DNA of 64,000 nt from CAYTIB01 sp964437725 (lineage in GTDB: Bacteria; UBA8248; JACPRG01; G963555815): NCBI GenBank assembly GCA_964437725.1, contig CAYTIB010000001.1, positions 1-64,000 of the forward strand. The letters run 5' to 3'. Numbering within the stretch: the first letter of the stretch is position 1; each line of letters starts with the position of its first letter. A program made the position numbers and the translations under genes. Below are positions 8,352 to 17,113 of the stretch, piece after piece. The notes beneath the pieces are model-generated. The model saw nothing but the letters and a program-made list of their open reading frames with translations. It had not been told where the DNA came from and did no database searches.

Positions 8352-9773
8352 ATGAATAATGAGATTAGGGAAGTGGGTGAACTTGATACAGCTTTCAGGT
8401 CCGTAATTCGTCGCCTTCATGAGGAGAGTCGTATTTTGTGTGTCGGAAGCACTATCGACCCTCATCTTGAATTGCCGGCGTTTGTGAAAAGTCTCGATGG
8501 AGACCGGGCTTTTTTCTTTGCCCAGGTAAAGGGTTGGGATATACCCGTTTGTTCCAACCTCCTCGCGAGCCGGGAGAATACTTTGGCTGCTTTGGGCTTG
8601 GATTTGCAGGGACTACGCAAAGCAGTCCAGCGTGCAGTTGATGAGCCCATCCCTACTGTTGAAGTCGAAAAGGGTTGCTGCCAGGAGATTGTTATCACCG
8701 ATAATGTTGACCTCGGAAAGCTATTTCCAGTGCCCTTCCATATGCCGGATGATGCAGGGCGTTTTGTGACGGGTGGCATCGTCATTGCCAAAGATGTAAA
8801 CGGGATTAGAAACGCTTCTTTTCATCGATTGCAACTCTTAGGAGGAAATCGAACTGCTGTTCAGCTCGATCTGGGGCGGCATCTTCGATCCCTTTATGAG
8901 CGAGCGGAAGATGAAGGTCGGGAATTGGAGATAGCGGTTGTTATTGGGCCCGATCTTTCATTGTTTTTCGCTGCAGCCAGCATGGGAGCACACATTCCTC
9001 AAGATCGAGATGAACTTGCTTGGGCCTCAGGCTTCAAAGGGAGGGCACTAGAACTTGTAAAATGCCTTACGGTCGATTTAGAAGTTCCGGCAGATTCGGA
9101 AATTATTCTTGAAGGTGTCATGCTTCCTAAGGAACGTGTTGAGGAGGGGCCGTTTCTTGAATTTGTGGGTATGTATGCGGAAAAAAGTCCGTCGCCGATA
9201 TTTGAGATTCGTGCAGTCACGCACAGGAACAGACCGATTTATTACGATATCAGTGGAGGGGAGGTGCGTCTCATACGCAAGCCGCTGATGGAGCCCGGAA
9301 TTCTTCGTATGGTCAAGGCGGCTGTTCCCATCGTTGAGGATGTTTGTCTGACGACCGGAGGGTTATGCAGATTTCACCTCGTGATTCAGGTAAAAAAAGA
9401 ACGGCCTGCCGACGAAGGGTTGCAAAGAAACGCCTTGTTTGCCGCCTTCGCTGCGTTGAAGGATATAGATCTAATTACACTGGTCGATGAGGATATTGAT
9501 CCACACAATTCGGAACAGGTGGAATGGGCAGTGGCTACTCGATTTGATGCCGGAAAGGATTTAATTCTTGTCCCGGGAGCCAGAGGACATGAATATGTTC
9601 CAATCTCGAGGGGCATTCGCACCAAGATGATAATAGATGCAACGGTTCCGTATGGAGAACTCGACCACTTCAGAAGGGTTCCGATGCCAGTGTTCGACCC
9701 ATCGGTTTTTCAGGCTTTTGTTGGATTAGATGGTGGATCTCCTCCAGAACACCCTGTATTTTCGGATCTTTAG
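8352..9773 (+). CDS. UbiD family prenylated-FMN-dependent decarboxylase 2
   Basis: Second UbiD homologue, 473 residues. Catalytic Glu pair in EGPFLE (E265, E270), conserved Arg R159 in NASFHRLQ with N154, and a candidate metal-ligand His at about 177. The usual Gly of EGPFGE is replaced by Leu, and the IRNASFHRLQ segment differs from the YRHM/YRTM type of the other two copies, so it belongs to another subfamily with a different substrate. It heads the plus-strand run that continues with an aminotransferase and a molybdenum hydroxylase with 4-hydroxybenzoyl-CoA-reductase features; a part in degradation of an aromatic or heteroaromatic acid is a reasonable inference. The start ATG at 8352 follows a weak AT-rich leader. 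Confidence 0.87.
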   Translation: MNNEIREVGELDTAFRSVIRRLHEESRILCVGSTIDPHLELPAFVKSLDGDRAFFFAQVKGWDIPVCSNLLASRENTLAALGLDLQGLRKAVQRAVDEPIPTVEVEKGCCQEIVITDNVDLGKLFPVPFHMPDDAGRFVTGGIVIAKDVNGIRNASFHRLQLLGGNRTAVQLDLGRHLRSLYERAEDEGRELEIAVVIGPDLSLFFAAASMGAHIPQDRDELAWASGFKGRALELVKCLTVDLEVPADSEIILEGVMLPKERVEEGPFLEFVGMYAEKSPSPIFEIRAVTHRNRPIYYDISGGEVRLIRKPLMEPGILRMVKAAVPIVEDVCLTTGGLCRFHLVIQVKKERPADEGLQRNALFAAFAALKDIDLITLVDEDIDPHNSEQVEWAVATRFDAGKDLILVPGARGHEYVPISRGIRTKMIIDATVPYGELDHFRRVPMPVFDPSVFQAFVGLDGGSPPEHPVFSDL

Positions 9774-9837
9774 TTCTTAGATGACAAAATCAATGTTGGT
9801 TATGGAAAAACTCTGCTGAGGTCAACACAAAGGTCCT

Positions 9838-10992
9838 ATGTCTTCCAAGCGAACCGACCAGTTTACTGAATCCGTTATTCGAGGAATGACCCGAGAGTGT
9901 GCCCATTATGGTGGTGTCAATCTCGCTCAAGGTTTTCCGGATTTTGACGGGCCAGAAGAAATCAAAGAAGCCGCCCAACGTGCAATCGCAGAAGGATGGA
10001 ATCAGTATGCCATTACTTGGGGATCACATAGTATCCGAGAGGCCATTGCACGGAAAACGGCTCAGTTCAACGGTTTTAATGTTTGCCCGGAAGAAGAGAT
10101 CACAGTTGTTTGTGGTGCGACGGAGGGAATGATTGCGACACTTATGGCTTTGCTAAACCCGGGAGATGAAGTCGTCATTTTTGAACCGTTTTACGAGAAT
10201 TATGGTCCCGATACGATTCTGAGTGAATCGGTTCCCAGGTTTGTTTCTCTTCGAGCCCCGGAATTCACCTTTGATCCAGGTGAGTTGAAGGCGGCCATTG
10301 GACCATCAACTAGAGCGATTATCGTCAATACGCCACACAACCCCACAGGTCATGTTTTCACTTTTGAGGAGTTGGAGTATATTCGGGATCTCTGCGTCGA
10401 GTTCAACCTCGTGGCCGTAACCGATGAGGTTTATGAGCACATTATTTTTGATGGAAGAAGGCATATCAGTTTAGCCACACTTGATGGCATGCGAGATCGA
10501 ACTGTTACGATAAACAGTTTGTCGAAAACATATAGCGTCACTGGTTGGAGGATCGGGTATGTTATGGCTCCGCCAGCAATCACCGAGGGGATTAGAAAAG
10601 TTCACGACTTTCTAACCGTTGGAGCGGCAGCACCCCTTCAGGAAGCGGCAGCAGTTGCCCTCTCTTTGCCCGACTCTTACTACGCAGATCTTGCATCAAT
10701 GTATGAGGAGAAGCGTGGAATTTTGCAGCAATTTTTACGAAGTGCGGAATTCCCATTTTTTGAGCCCCAAGGTGCTTATTACATTATGGTGGATGTGTCC
10801 AGATTCGGAGCGAAGGACGACGTGGATTTTGCAATGCGTTTGGTGAGAGAGCATGGTGTGGCAACGGTCCCGGGGAGTAGTTTTTACAGCACGGAAGGTT
10901 TGGGGAAAGATTATGCTCGTTTTACCTTTTCCAAACGAAATGAAACCTTACGTAATGCAGGAGAACGGCTGTTGGGGACAACTGCTGGATAA
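9838..10992 (+). CDS. Class I/II pyridoxal-phosphate aminotransferase
   Basis: 384-residue fold-type I aminotransferase. Seen: N-terminal VNLAQGFPDFDGP, NTPHNPTGH (about 167-175), the VTDEVYEH Asp/Tyr pair that holds the cofactor, and the Schiff-base lysine in SLSKTYSVTGWRIGY (Lys about 230). These match the aspartate/kynurenine/methionine aminotransferase branch (family with YbdL and KAT). It transfers the amino group of an amino acid to a 2-oxo acid in the cytoplasm. The exact donor is not readable. It follows UbiD 2 by 64 bp and precedes a probable terminator, so it may be the last gene of that unit. Confidence 0.87.
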   Translation: MSSKRTDQFTESVIRGMTRECAHYGGVNLAQGFPDFDGPEEIKEAAQRAIAEGWNQYAITWGSHSIREAIARKTAQFNGFNVCPEEEITVVCGATEGMIATLMALLNPGDEVVIFEPFYENYGPDTILSESVPRFVSLRAPEFTFDPGELKAAIGPSTRAIIVNTPHNPTGHVFTFEELEYIRDLCVEFNLVAVTDEVYEHIIFDGRRHISLATLDGMRDRTVTINSLSKTYSVTGWRIGYVMAPPAITEGIRKVHDFLTVGAAAPLQEAAAVALSLPDSYYADLASMYEEKRGILQQFLRSAEFPFFEPQGAYYIMVDVSRFGAKDDVDFAMRLVREHGVATVPGSSFYSTEGLGKDYARFTFSKRNETLRNAGERLLGTTAG

Positions 10993-11082
10993 GTAACTTG
11001 TTGAATAGATGAAGCGTTATCCGATATAGTGGAGCTCGAGTGTTTGTATTTATAAGAAGGCGGGTCGGTTAGGCAGGTTGTT

Positions 11083-11111
11083 AGCCTCCGGTTGGATTTT
11101 GGCGGCTTTTT
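11083..11111 (+). terminator. Candidate intrinsic terminator after the aminotransferase
   Basis: AGCCTCC (11083-11089) can pair with GGCGGCT (11101-11107) with one mismatch, enclosing an 11-base loop, and is followed by TTTT and a C. This stem plus short U-tract lies 90 bp after the aminotransferase stop and 90 bp before the molybdenum subunit gene, so it may separate two transcription units or act as a leader attenuator for the hydroxylase operon. Confidence 0.4.
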
Positions 11112-11203
11112 CTCGGACGGGTTGTTTTGGGGTGTCGAATTGGTTTTAGGTTTTGTCCAGATTGGCTCTCTAAAATGCTTTCTGTGATAAATAGGAGAAA
11201 CGG

Positions 11204-13489
11204 ATGACAACGGCCGTCGGAAAGAGGTTGCCACGTAATGATGGGCTTCAAAAGGTTACTGGTGATGCAAAGTACGCAGATGATTTTTACCTGCCTGGTA
11301 TGTTGTATGGGAAGCTTTTGCGGAGTCCACATGCTCACGCTCGTATCCTGAATGTAAATGCTGATCGTGCTTTGGCGCTTCCCGGTGTCCGGGCTGTTGT
11401 ATTCGGTAAGGATACTCCGGGGGTCAGTTATGGAACAATTCCCGACGAGTATGGGTTGGCGATCGACAAGGTTCGGTTTATTGGAGATGAGGTGGCTGCC
11501 GTTGCCGCGGTTGACGAGGAAACGGCAGAGGCCGCCTTGGACTATATAGATGTTGACTATGAGATTCTCCCTTCGGTTCACGATCCTATCAAGGCTATGC
11601 GGGAGGGTGCCCCGGTAATCCATGCCCAGAATGACGATATTTTTGATGCCTCCCAGAACATCTCTCGCCGCACTCACCTAACTTACGGCGATATGGAAAA
11701 AGGATTTGCTGAAGCGGAATATTTCTTTGAACACTCTTTTGAAACCCAACTCGTCAATCATGCAGCTATTGAACCACACGCGTCGGTAGCTGAATACGAT
11801 CCAGTTGGAAAGGTTACAATCTGGTCGTCGTGTCAAACACCATTTCTTGTCCGCGCCAACATGGCCAAGACCCTTCAGTTGCCGCTGACTCGCGTTCGAG
11901 TCATCAAGCCGAAGGTAGGGGGTGCGTTTGGTGGAAAACGAGAGATGATGGCTAATGATTTTTCCGCGGCTATCTTAGCTATGAAAATTGGCCGCCCGGT
12001 TAAGGTGGTCTATACGCGGGAGGAGGTTTTCTCAGCTACTCGCCAACGCCATCCCGCTAAGATTACACTCAAAACGGGAGTAACCAAGGACGGTCGTGTT
12101 ATCGCTAAAGACTGTCATATGATTATGGAAAATGGGGCGTACAACGGCCGAGGACCAGATATTTTGGCGTCATGTCCAAATTATATAACCGTTCTCTACC
12201 GGACACCGAACATTCACTTTGACGGATATCTCGTTTACACAAACAATCCGCCTGGGAGTGCCTTCCGCGGATTTGGAAATCCACAGATTAGATTTGCCGA
12301 TGACAGCCAAATGGATCTCATCGCTAGCGAAATCGGCATGGACCCCGTGGATTTTCGACGCATTAACCTTCGCGAAGAGGGAGATGTTACTCCCAATGAG
12401 GCGGTGATTACCTCTTGTGGCTTAAAAGAGTGTTTGGAAAAAGTAAGTGAGGCCACCAGGTTCAAAGAAAAGTGGAATAGCCTTCCCTTTGGAAAGGGTA
12501 TCGGCCTGGCCTGTGGGCACCATACCTGTGGGTTTAAATCTCTTCTTCCTCACGATTCTTCGGCTGCAATGGTGAAGCTTAATGACGATGGTACTGCAAA
12601 TGTCTTGACGGGCGCATCAGACGTGGGTCAAGGTTCCGATACTGTGTTAGCTCAGATCGCAGCTGAAGAGTTGGGGATTCCTTACCATCAGATTGAAATG
12701 ACGACGGCAGACACCGAGGTTACCCCGATGGATCTAGGGTCCTATGCGAGCCGAGTTACTTTTATTGCCGGTAACGCCGTCAAACGAGCTGCTGCTGACG
12801 CTAAGGAGCAGATGCGGGCTGCTGCTGCCGATCTTCTCGAAGCGGCAGCCGAAGATATAATGTTCGAGAATGGATTCGCGAGTGTCCAGTCGGCTCCAGA
12901 TGTCAAGGCGACCATTCAGGAGGTAGTCGAGCATAATTTCAACCATGTTGAAGGTATACCAATTGTGGGTAGAGGAGCATATAACCCACAAACTGACAGG
13001 TTGGATAGGGAGACCGGTATTGGGAATACATCGCCGGCTTATAGTTTCGGAGCTCAAGTGGCCGAAGTAGAGGTCAATCTGGAATCAGGGCACGTTAAGG
13101 TAATCCGTATGAGCAGCGCCGTCGATTGCGGTGTTGCGATCAATCCCACTGCTGTGGAGGGTCAGGTGGAGGGCTCAGTTTCCGGTGGGATTGGTCAGGC
13201 GCTCATGGAAGGTTTTTATGCGGTTGATGGACTGATGCTGAATCCGTCATTGTTGGAATACCGTTTGCCTCAGGTAACAGATATGCCCGAGATGGAAACT
13301 ATTATTGTGGAGACCCGGGAGGAAGAGGGTCCTTACGGTGCTAAGGGTGTAGGTGAATTTGTCCAAATTCCGACAGCTGCGGCTGTAGCAAACGCTGTTT
13401 ATGATGCTATCGGTGTTCGGATCCATGACCTTCCAATAACACCTGACAAGGTGATGGCGGCCTTAGGGAAGAAAAGGAATAGCGCATGA
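11204..13489 (+). CDS. Molybdenum hydroxylase large subunit (xanthine dehydrogenase/4-hydroxybenzoyl-CoA reductase family)
   Basis: 761-residue molybdopterin-binding catalytic subunit. Seen: N-terminal VGKRLPRNDGLQKVTGDAKYADD typical of the family, GGAFGGK (about 238-244) that binds the cofactor, PGSAFRGFG (about 348-356), and the C-terminal GAKGVGEF with the active-site Glu (about 718). Members insert oxygen from water into heteroaromatic or aldehyde substrates, or in the 4-hydroxybenzoyl-CoA reductase branch remove a ring hydroxyl. The gene order is Mo subunit, FAD subunit, FeS subunit with four-base overlaps, so the three form one complex. AGGAGA precedes the ATG at good distance. The 4Fe-4S signature in the next gene suggests the reductase branch. 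Confidence 0.88.
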   Translation: MTTAVGKRLPRNDGLQKVTGDAKYADDFYLPGMLYGKLLRSPHAHARILNVNADRALALPGVRAVVFGKDTPGVSYGTIPDEYGLAIDKVRFIGDEVAAVAAVDEETAEAALDYIDVDYEILPSVHDPIKAMREGAPVIHAQNDDIFDASQNISRRTHLTYGDMEKGFAEAEYFFEHSFETQLVNHAAIEPHASVAEYDPVGKVTIWSSCQTPFLVRANMAKTLQLPLTRVRVIKPKVGGAFGGKREMMANDFSAAILAMKIGRPVKVVYTREEVFSATRQRHPAKITLKTGVTKDGRVIAKDCHMIMENGAYNGRGPDILASCPNYITVLYRTPNIHFDGYLVYTNNPPGSAFRGFGNPQIRFADDSQMDLIASEIGMDPVDFRRINLREEGDVTPNEAVITSCGLKECLEKVSEATRFKEKWNSLPFGKGIGLACGHHTCGFKSLLPHDSSAAMVKLNDDGTANVLTGASDVGQGSDTVLAQIAAEELGIPYHQIEMTTADTEVTPMDLGSYASRVTFIAGNAVKRAAADAKEQMRAAAADLLEAAAEDIMFENGFASVQSAPDVKATIQEVVEHNFNHVEGIPIVGRGAYNPQTDRLDRETGIGNTSPAYSFGAQVAEVEVNLESGHVKVIRMSSAVDCGVAINPTAVEGQVEGSVSGGIGQALMEGFYAVDGLMLNPSLLEYRLPQVTDMPEMETIIVETREEEGPYGAKGVGEFVQIPTAAAVANAVYDAIGVRIHDLPITPDKVMAALGKKRNSA

Positions 13490-14514
13490 CGATGCCAGCA
13501 TTCGATTATGTTCGGCCGGAATCCCTCGAAGAGGCGTGTGCCGTTTTGGAGCGGCATGGTTCGGAGGCGATGATCCTCGCAGGGGGGACCGACCTGTTGG
13601 TTTCACTCAAACAACGTGTTTTCACGCCCAAGTGTGTGGTAGATGTCAAGCGGATTCCTGAATTGAGGAAATTGGAATTCGATGAAGAGGCAGGACTAAC
13701 CGTTGGGGCTTCCACGAGTCTGTGGGAACTCAGCCAGAGTGATGTTGTGTGTGCCCATTATACCGCGATCTCTGAAGCTGCCCTTAGTGTCGCTGCTATA
13801 GCTCAGCAGACCATGGGAACCGTAGGGGGAAATCTGTGCCTCGATACCCGCTGTTGGTACTTCAATCAGTCAGAAATGTGGCGAGGTACTTTGGGTCCTT
13901 GTCTTAAGATGGGAGGAGATGCCTGCTTTGTGGTCAAAGAGGCTACCGAATGCTATGCAAACTATTCTGGAGATACAGCTCCAGCTTTCATGGCATATGG
14001 TGCTGAGGCAAGAATCGCAGGTCCGCAAGGGGTGCGTGTCATCCCTGTCGACGAGCTTTATTCGGGAGATGGGAAGGTCCCGATCTCACTCCAGTTGGGT
14101 GAGGTGCTTGTTGATGTTCGGGTTCCAGTACCTGTGTCAGGGGTGGCCTCGGCCTATCAGAAGTACCGCCTCCGTGAAAGTGTAGATTTTCCGCTCGCTG
14201 GTGTGGCGGTTTCTTTTCGCCTGGAAAGCGATAAATTTGCCGATGTTCGAGTGGTGATGACAGCTGTCGGTTGCGCCCCCGAGCGCTCAAGTAGGGTAGA
14301 GGAAATTCTCGCGGGAAGCCCTCCAACTGATGAGGTTATTGCTAAAGCGTCTAAAGCTGCAAGATCCCAGGCTCGCCCTCTGAAGACTACTGTGATGCCG
14401 CCTCCACATCGAAAAAAAATGGTTGAGTTGATTGTTAAAGACGCGATTCAGAGTGCCGTCTCAAGATGCCGGAATGGTTCAGGAGTTGTCGAGACGATGG
14501 AGACAAGTGGATGA
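13486..14514 (+). CDS. FAD/[4Fe-4S] subunit, 4-hydroxybenzoyl-CoA reductase beta type
   Basis: 342-residue FAD-binding middle subunit. Seen: ILAGGTDLLVS (30-40) and GTVGGN (111-116), the two FAD-binding loops. Between the FAD-binding half and the rest is a Cys-rich insert: C123, C139, C147 and C156. The spacing 16-8-9 equals that of Cys122, 138, 146 and 155, which ligate the extra [4Fe-4S] cluster in the beta subunit of Thauera 4-hydroxybenzoyl-CoA reductase, and the surroundings (WYFNQ, MWR, CLKMGG, YSGDTAPA) also match. Xanthine dehydrogenases and CO dehydrogenases lack this insert. ATGA overlap (13486-13489) with the Mo subunit and with the FeS subunit (14511-14514) indicates coupled translation. 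Substrate is inferred, not proved. Confidence 0.88.
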   Translation: MTMPAFDYVRPESLEEACAVLERHGSEAMILAGGTDLLVSLKQRVFTPKCVVDVKRIPELRKLEFDEEAGLTVGASTSLWELSQSDVVCAHYTAISEAALSVAAIAQQTMGTVGGNLCLDTRCWYFNQSEMWRGTLGPCLKMGGDACFVVKEATECYANYSGDTAPAFMAYGAEARIAGPQGVRVIPVDELYSGDGKVPISLQLGEVLVDVRVPVPVSGVASAYQKYRLRESVDFPLAGVAVSFRLESDKFADVRVVMTAVGCAPERSSRVEEILAGSPPTDEVIAKASKAARSQARPLKTTVMPPPHRKKMVELIVKDAIQSAVSRCRNGSGVVETMETSG

Positions 14515-15044
14515 AAAGAAAAGTTAATCTTAAAGTTAATGGGATTGAGCATGAAATGGAGATTCAGGATCACTGGTCTCTTTTGGATGTTAGCCGTAGT
14601 CTCCTCGGACTGACCGGGAGTAAAAAAGGTTGTGATACAGGAGACTGTGGGGCTTGTTCAGTCAATATAGATGGCAGTCTAGCGCTTTCCTGCCTTACAC
14701 TCGCGGTGGAATGTGAAGGCCGTGATGTGACAACGGTAGAAGGCCTTGCCCGGTCGGTTGAAGAGCTTCATCCGCTACAGGCATCTTTCGTTTATTATGG
14801 AGCGGCTCAGTGTGGAATTTGTATCCCCGGAATGTTGATGGCTGGCAAGGCCCTTTACGACCGAAATTCTCATCCGAGTACCGAGGATATCCATCAAGCT
14901 ATCGGGGGCAACCTTTGCCGTTGCACCGGGTACGCCAAGATAGTAAATGCTATTAAGAGTGCCCATCGTTTCGAGAATTCTAAGCTTCTTGACCCTAAAA
15001 CCCTTGTAGCGTCGGATGGGGAAGAGGCTGCCGAGACGTTATAG
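14511..15044 (+). CDS. [2Fe-2S] subunit of the molybdenum hydroxylase
   Basis: 177 residues from the ATG at 14511, chosen over an upstream in-frame ATG (14466) because it makes an ATGA overlap with the FAD subunit and begins the usual KVNLKVNG strand. Plant-type cluster ligands C41, C46, C49 and C61 (CDTGDCGAC) and second-cluster ligands C101, C104, C136 and C138 (CGIC, CRC) are complete. It passes electrons between the molybdenum centre and the flavin (or, in 4-hydroxybenzoyl-CoA reductase, from ferredoxin inwards). C-terminal 25 residues after HRFENSK extend a little beyond the usual end. Confidence 0.9.
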   Translation: MKRKVNLKVNGIEHEMEIQDHWSLLDVSRSLLGLTGSKKGCDTGDCGACSVNIDGSLALSCLTLAVECEGRDVTTVEGLARSVEELHPLQASFVYYGAAQCGICIPGMLMAGKALYDRNSHPSTEDIHQAIGGNLCRCTGYAKIVNAIKSAHRFENSKLLDPKTLVASDGEEAAETL

Positions 15045-15265
15045 GGGGGCAGGTACCTTTGGGGTGTTACATCCCCAGTGGACCTCTTATGACTTTCGGC
15101 GTTGCTGGCGCCTTCTGTGGCAGGCTTTTGTTGTGGTCCGTGTTAGAACGGATAGTAGGTTTTTTTAACTTTTCACTGATTAGTTTCTTAGATTGATCTC
15201 AAATTTGGATTAGAAACATTTTCCACAGAGATTTTCCGTAAAAGAGAGAAAGGATAATTCCGACC

Positions 15266-16570
15266 ATGTCGGATTCTGGCAATCAGTCAAAACAAGTTAG
15301 GGACAAGGCTAAAGAGTATGTTTTCCCTGCTGCCTTTACTTATTATGAGGAACCGTTGGTCATAGAAGAGGGGAAAGGGGCCACCGTTAGGGATGCTGAT
15401 GGCAGGGAGTACTTGGATTTCTTCGGGGGTATTCTCACGGTTGGTTTAGGCCACTGCCATCCTGAGATTACCAAACGCACCCGCGAGCAGGCGGAAAAGG
15501 TTCAGCATACTTCCTCTCTTTATTTGACAGGGCCTTCTGTTGCGTTGGCCGAGAAACTAGCCACTATTACACCAGGAAAGTTGCAGAAATCATTTTTTAC
15601 CAACAGCGGAAGTGAAGCTAATGAGACCGCCGTTTTAGCAGCCAGGAGTTACACGGGCAACCACGAGGTTGTTGCGTTGCGCTCAGGGTACAGTGGCCGA
15701 ACGGGTATGGCCATGTCCCTTACGGGACAAGCTCCTTGGCGCTCATCGGCAGCAGGGAGCATGGGTGGCGTGGTTCACGCTCCCAATCCTTATTGCTACC
15801 GGTGTCCATATGAGCAAACTTATCCTAGCTGTGATCTTCTTTGCGCTCGCGACGTTGAGCAAGTTATTCAAACGGCGACTAGTGGTTCCATTGCGGCCTT
15901 TATTGCCGAGCCCATCCAAGGGGTTGGTGGATTCATAGTTCCGCCGAAGGAATATTTCCAGATTGTGACGGATGTTGTAAGAAAATATGGCGGTGTTTTT
16001 ATCTGTGATGAAGTCCAAACAGGGTTTGGGCGAACGGGTGGAAAGATGTTCGGCATTCAGCATTTCAACGTTGAACCAGAGATCATGACAATGGCAAAAA
16101 CGTTGGGTAACGGTGCTCCCGTGGGTGCGACCATCGCCACCAATGAGGTGGCTGACAGCTTGAAAGGTTTAACTATTTCCACTTTTGGTGGGAATCCCGT
16201 ATCGACTATGGCTGCTTTGGCGACAATCGATGTAATTATTAGTGAAGAAATAGTTCACAATTCTGAGGTTGTTGGTGCCCACATGGTAAACCGATTAAAC
16301 GAACTAAAAGAATTATTTCCCGTTATCGGCGATGTCCGAGGGATGGGGCTAATGCAGGCTCTTGAGTTGGTATGGGAGGGAAAACAACCCGCAACCGACG
16401 CCGTTAATCAGATTTTTGAGGAGACAAAACGTCGTGGTCTGCTGGTTGGAAAAGGAGGCCTTTCAGGAAATATTATCCGAATAACTCCTCCAATGAACAT
16501 TAGTGCAACGGATATCGACCGAGCGATTGATATCCTGAAGGTTTCGTTCGAATCCATTAAGGTTGCCTGA
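15266..16570 (+). CDS. Class III aminotransferase (AGXT2/GABA aminotransferase-like)
   Basis: 434-residue PLP-dependent aminotransferase. Seen: DFFGGILTVGLGHCHPE near the N-terminus, FFTNSGSEANE (about 112-122), the cofactor-binding FICDEVQTGFGRTG (about 246-259) and the Schiff-base lysine in MAKTLGNG (about 277). An internal Cys-rich patch CYRCPYEQTYPSCDLLC (about 178-194) is typical of the alanine-glyoxylate aminotransferase 2 and related subgroup. Likely substrates are omega- or beta-amino acids with glyoxylate or pyruvate as acceptor. It begins 221 bp after the molybdenum hydroxylase; the gap has a weak GCCT/AGGC-TTTT hairpin (15110-15129). A link with the hydroxylase pathway is possible. 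Confidence 0.87.
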   Translation: MSDSGNQSKQVRDKAKEYVFPAAFTYYEEPLVIEEGKGATVRDADGREYLDFFGGILTVGLGHCHPEITKRTREQAEKVQHTSSLYLTGPSVALAEKLATITPGKLQKSFFTNSGSEANETAVLAARSYTGNHEVVALRSGYSGRTGMAMSLTGQAPWRSSAAGSMGGVVHAPNPYCYRCPYEQTYPSCDLLCARDVEQVIQTATSGSIAAFIAEPIQGVGGFIVPPKEYFQIVTDVVRKYGGVFICDEVQTGFGRTGGKMFGIQHFNVEPEIMTMAKTLGNGAPVGATIATNEVADSLKGLTISTFGGNPVSTMAALATIDVIISEEIVHNSEVVGAHMVNRLNELKELFPVIGDVRGMGLMQALELVWEGKQPATDAVNQIFEETKRRGLLVGKGGLSGNIIRITPPMNISATDIDRAIDILKVSFESIKVA

Positions 16571-16632
16571 CTGGATGCTTATTAGCCTTCATATTCTGGC
16601 TTAACCGATTTAGACGACATGGAGATTGGGTA

Positions 16633-17043
16633 ATGGAATTTTTTGTGGAGGGAAGCACACCGCGTGAGGATTCGGAAGTAAGAGAAGATTTTACTGGGCT
16701 TGTGGGCATGACTCCTATGCTGAACCTTGAGAAGAACATTTTGGTTCGTGTTGCCCATGTCCGTTTTGAACCCGGTGCACGTACGAATTGGCATACCCAC
16801 CCGGCTGGGCAAATCCTCCAAGTCACTAAAGGGGGAGGCTTGATACAAACTTGGGATGAAAAAAATAAGGGCGAAAAGGCTCACGCCATACGTCCGGGCG
16901 ACACCATCTATATTCCTCCTGGAGAAAAACATTGGCATGGGGCTCTTCCCGATGAGGCCATGGAGCACATTGCCCATTCAATGGGTGGTCCAACTGATTG
17001 GATGGAGCCCGTCTCGGCCGAAGATTACGAAAGTGCATCTTGA
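16633..17043 (+). CDS. Cupin-domain protein, carboxymuconolactone/hydroxynitrile-lyase-like type
   Basis: 136-residue single cupin. The metal ligands are visible in NWHTHPAGQILQV (His-x-His and Gln, about 56-68) and the last His in PPGEKHWHGA (about 97-106). The order RVAHVRFEPGARTNWHTH...GDTIYIPPGEKHWHG is that of the small Mn-binding cupins related to bacterial hydroxynitrile lyases and to cupins that accompany carboxymuconolactone decarboxylases. Enzymatic role is unknown. It lies 62 bp after the class III aminotransferase on the same strand and may be cotranscribed. Confidence 0.78.
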   Translation: MEFFVEGSTPREDSEVREDFTGLVGMTPMLNLEKNILVRVAHVRFEPGARTNWHTHPAGQILQVTKGGGLIQTWDEKNKGEKAHAIRPGDTIYIPPGEKHWHGALPDEAMEHIAHSMGGPTDWMEPVSAEDYESAS

Positions 17044-17113
17044 CCAAGGATAGTTTTTCCTCCTAAAGCTTTTCCTGACAACAGAGAGCTAAAAGTGTTG
17101 ACCGATTCTGTCG

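Noticed and set aside
11020..11200. Molybdenum-cofactor riboswitch before the hydroxylase operon
   Set aside because: Only a single terminator-like stem is seen; I cannot match the conserved core of that motif.
11081..11677. 198-codon minus-strand frame over the start of the molybdenum subunit
   Set aside because: Antisense shadow of a well-supported gene; composition is unlike the proteins of the window.
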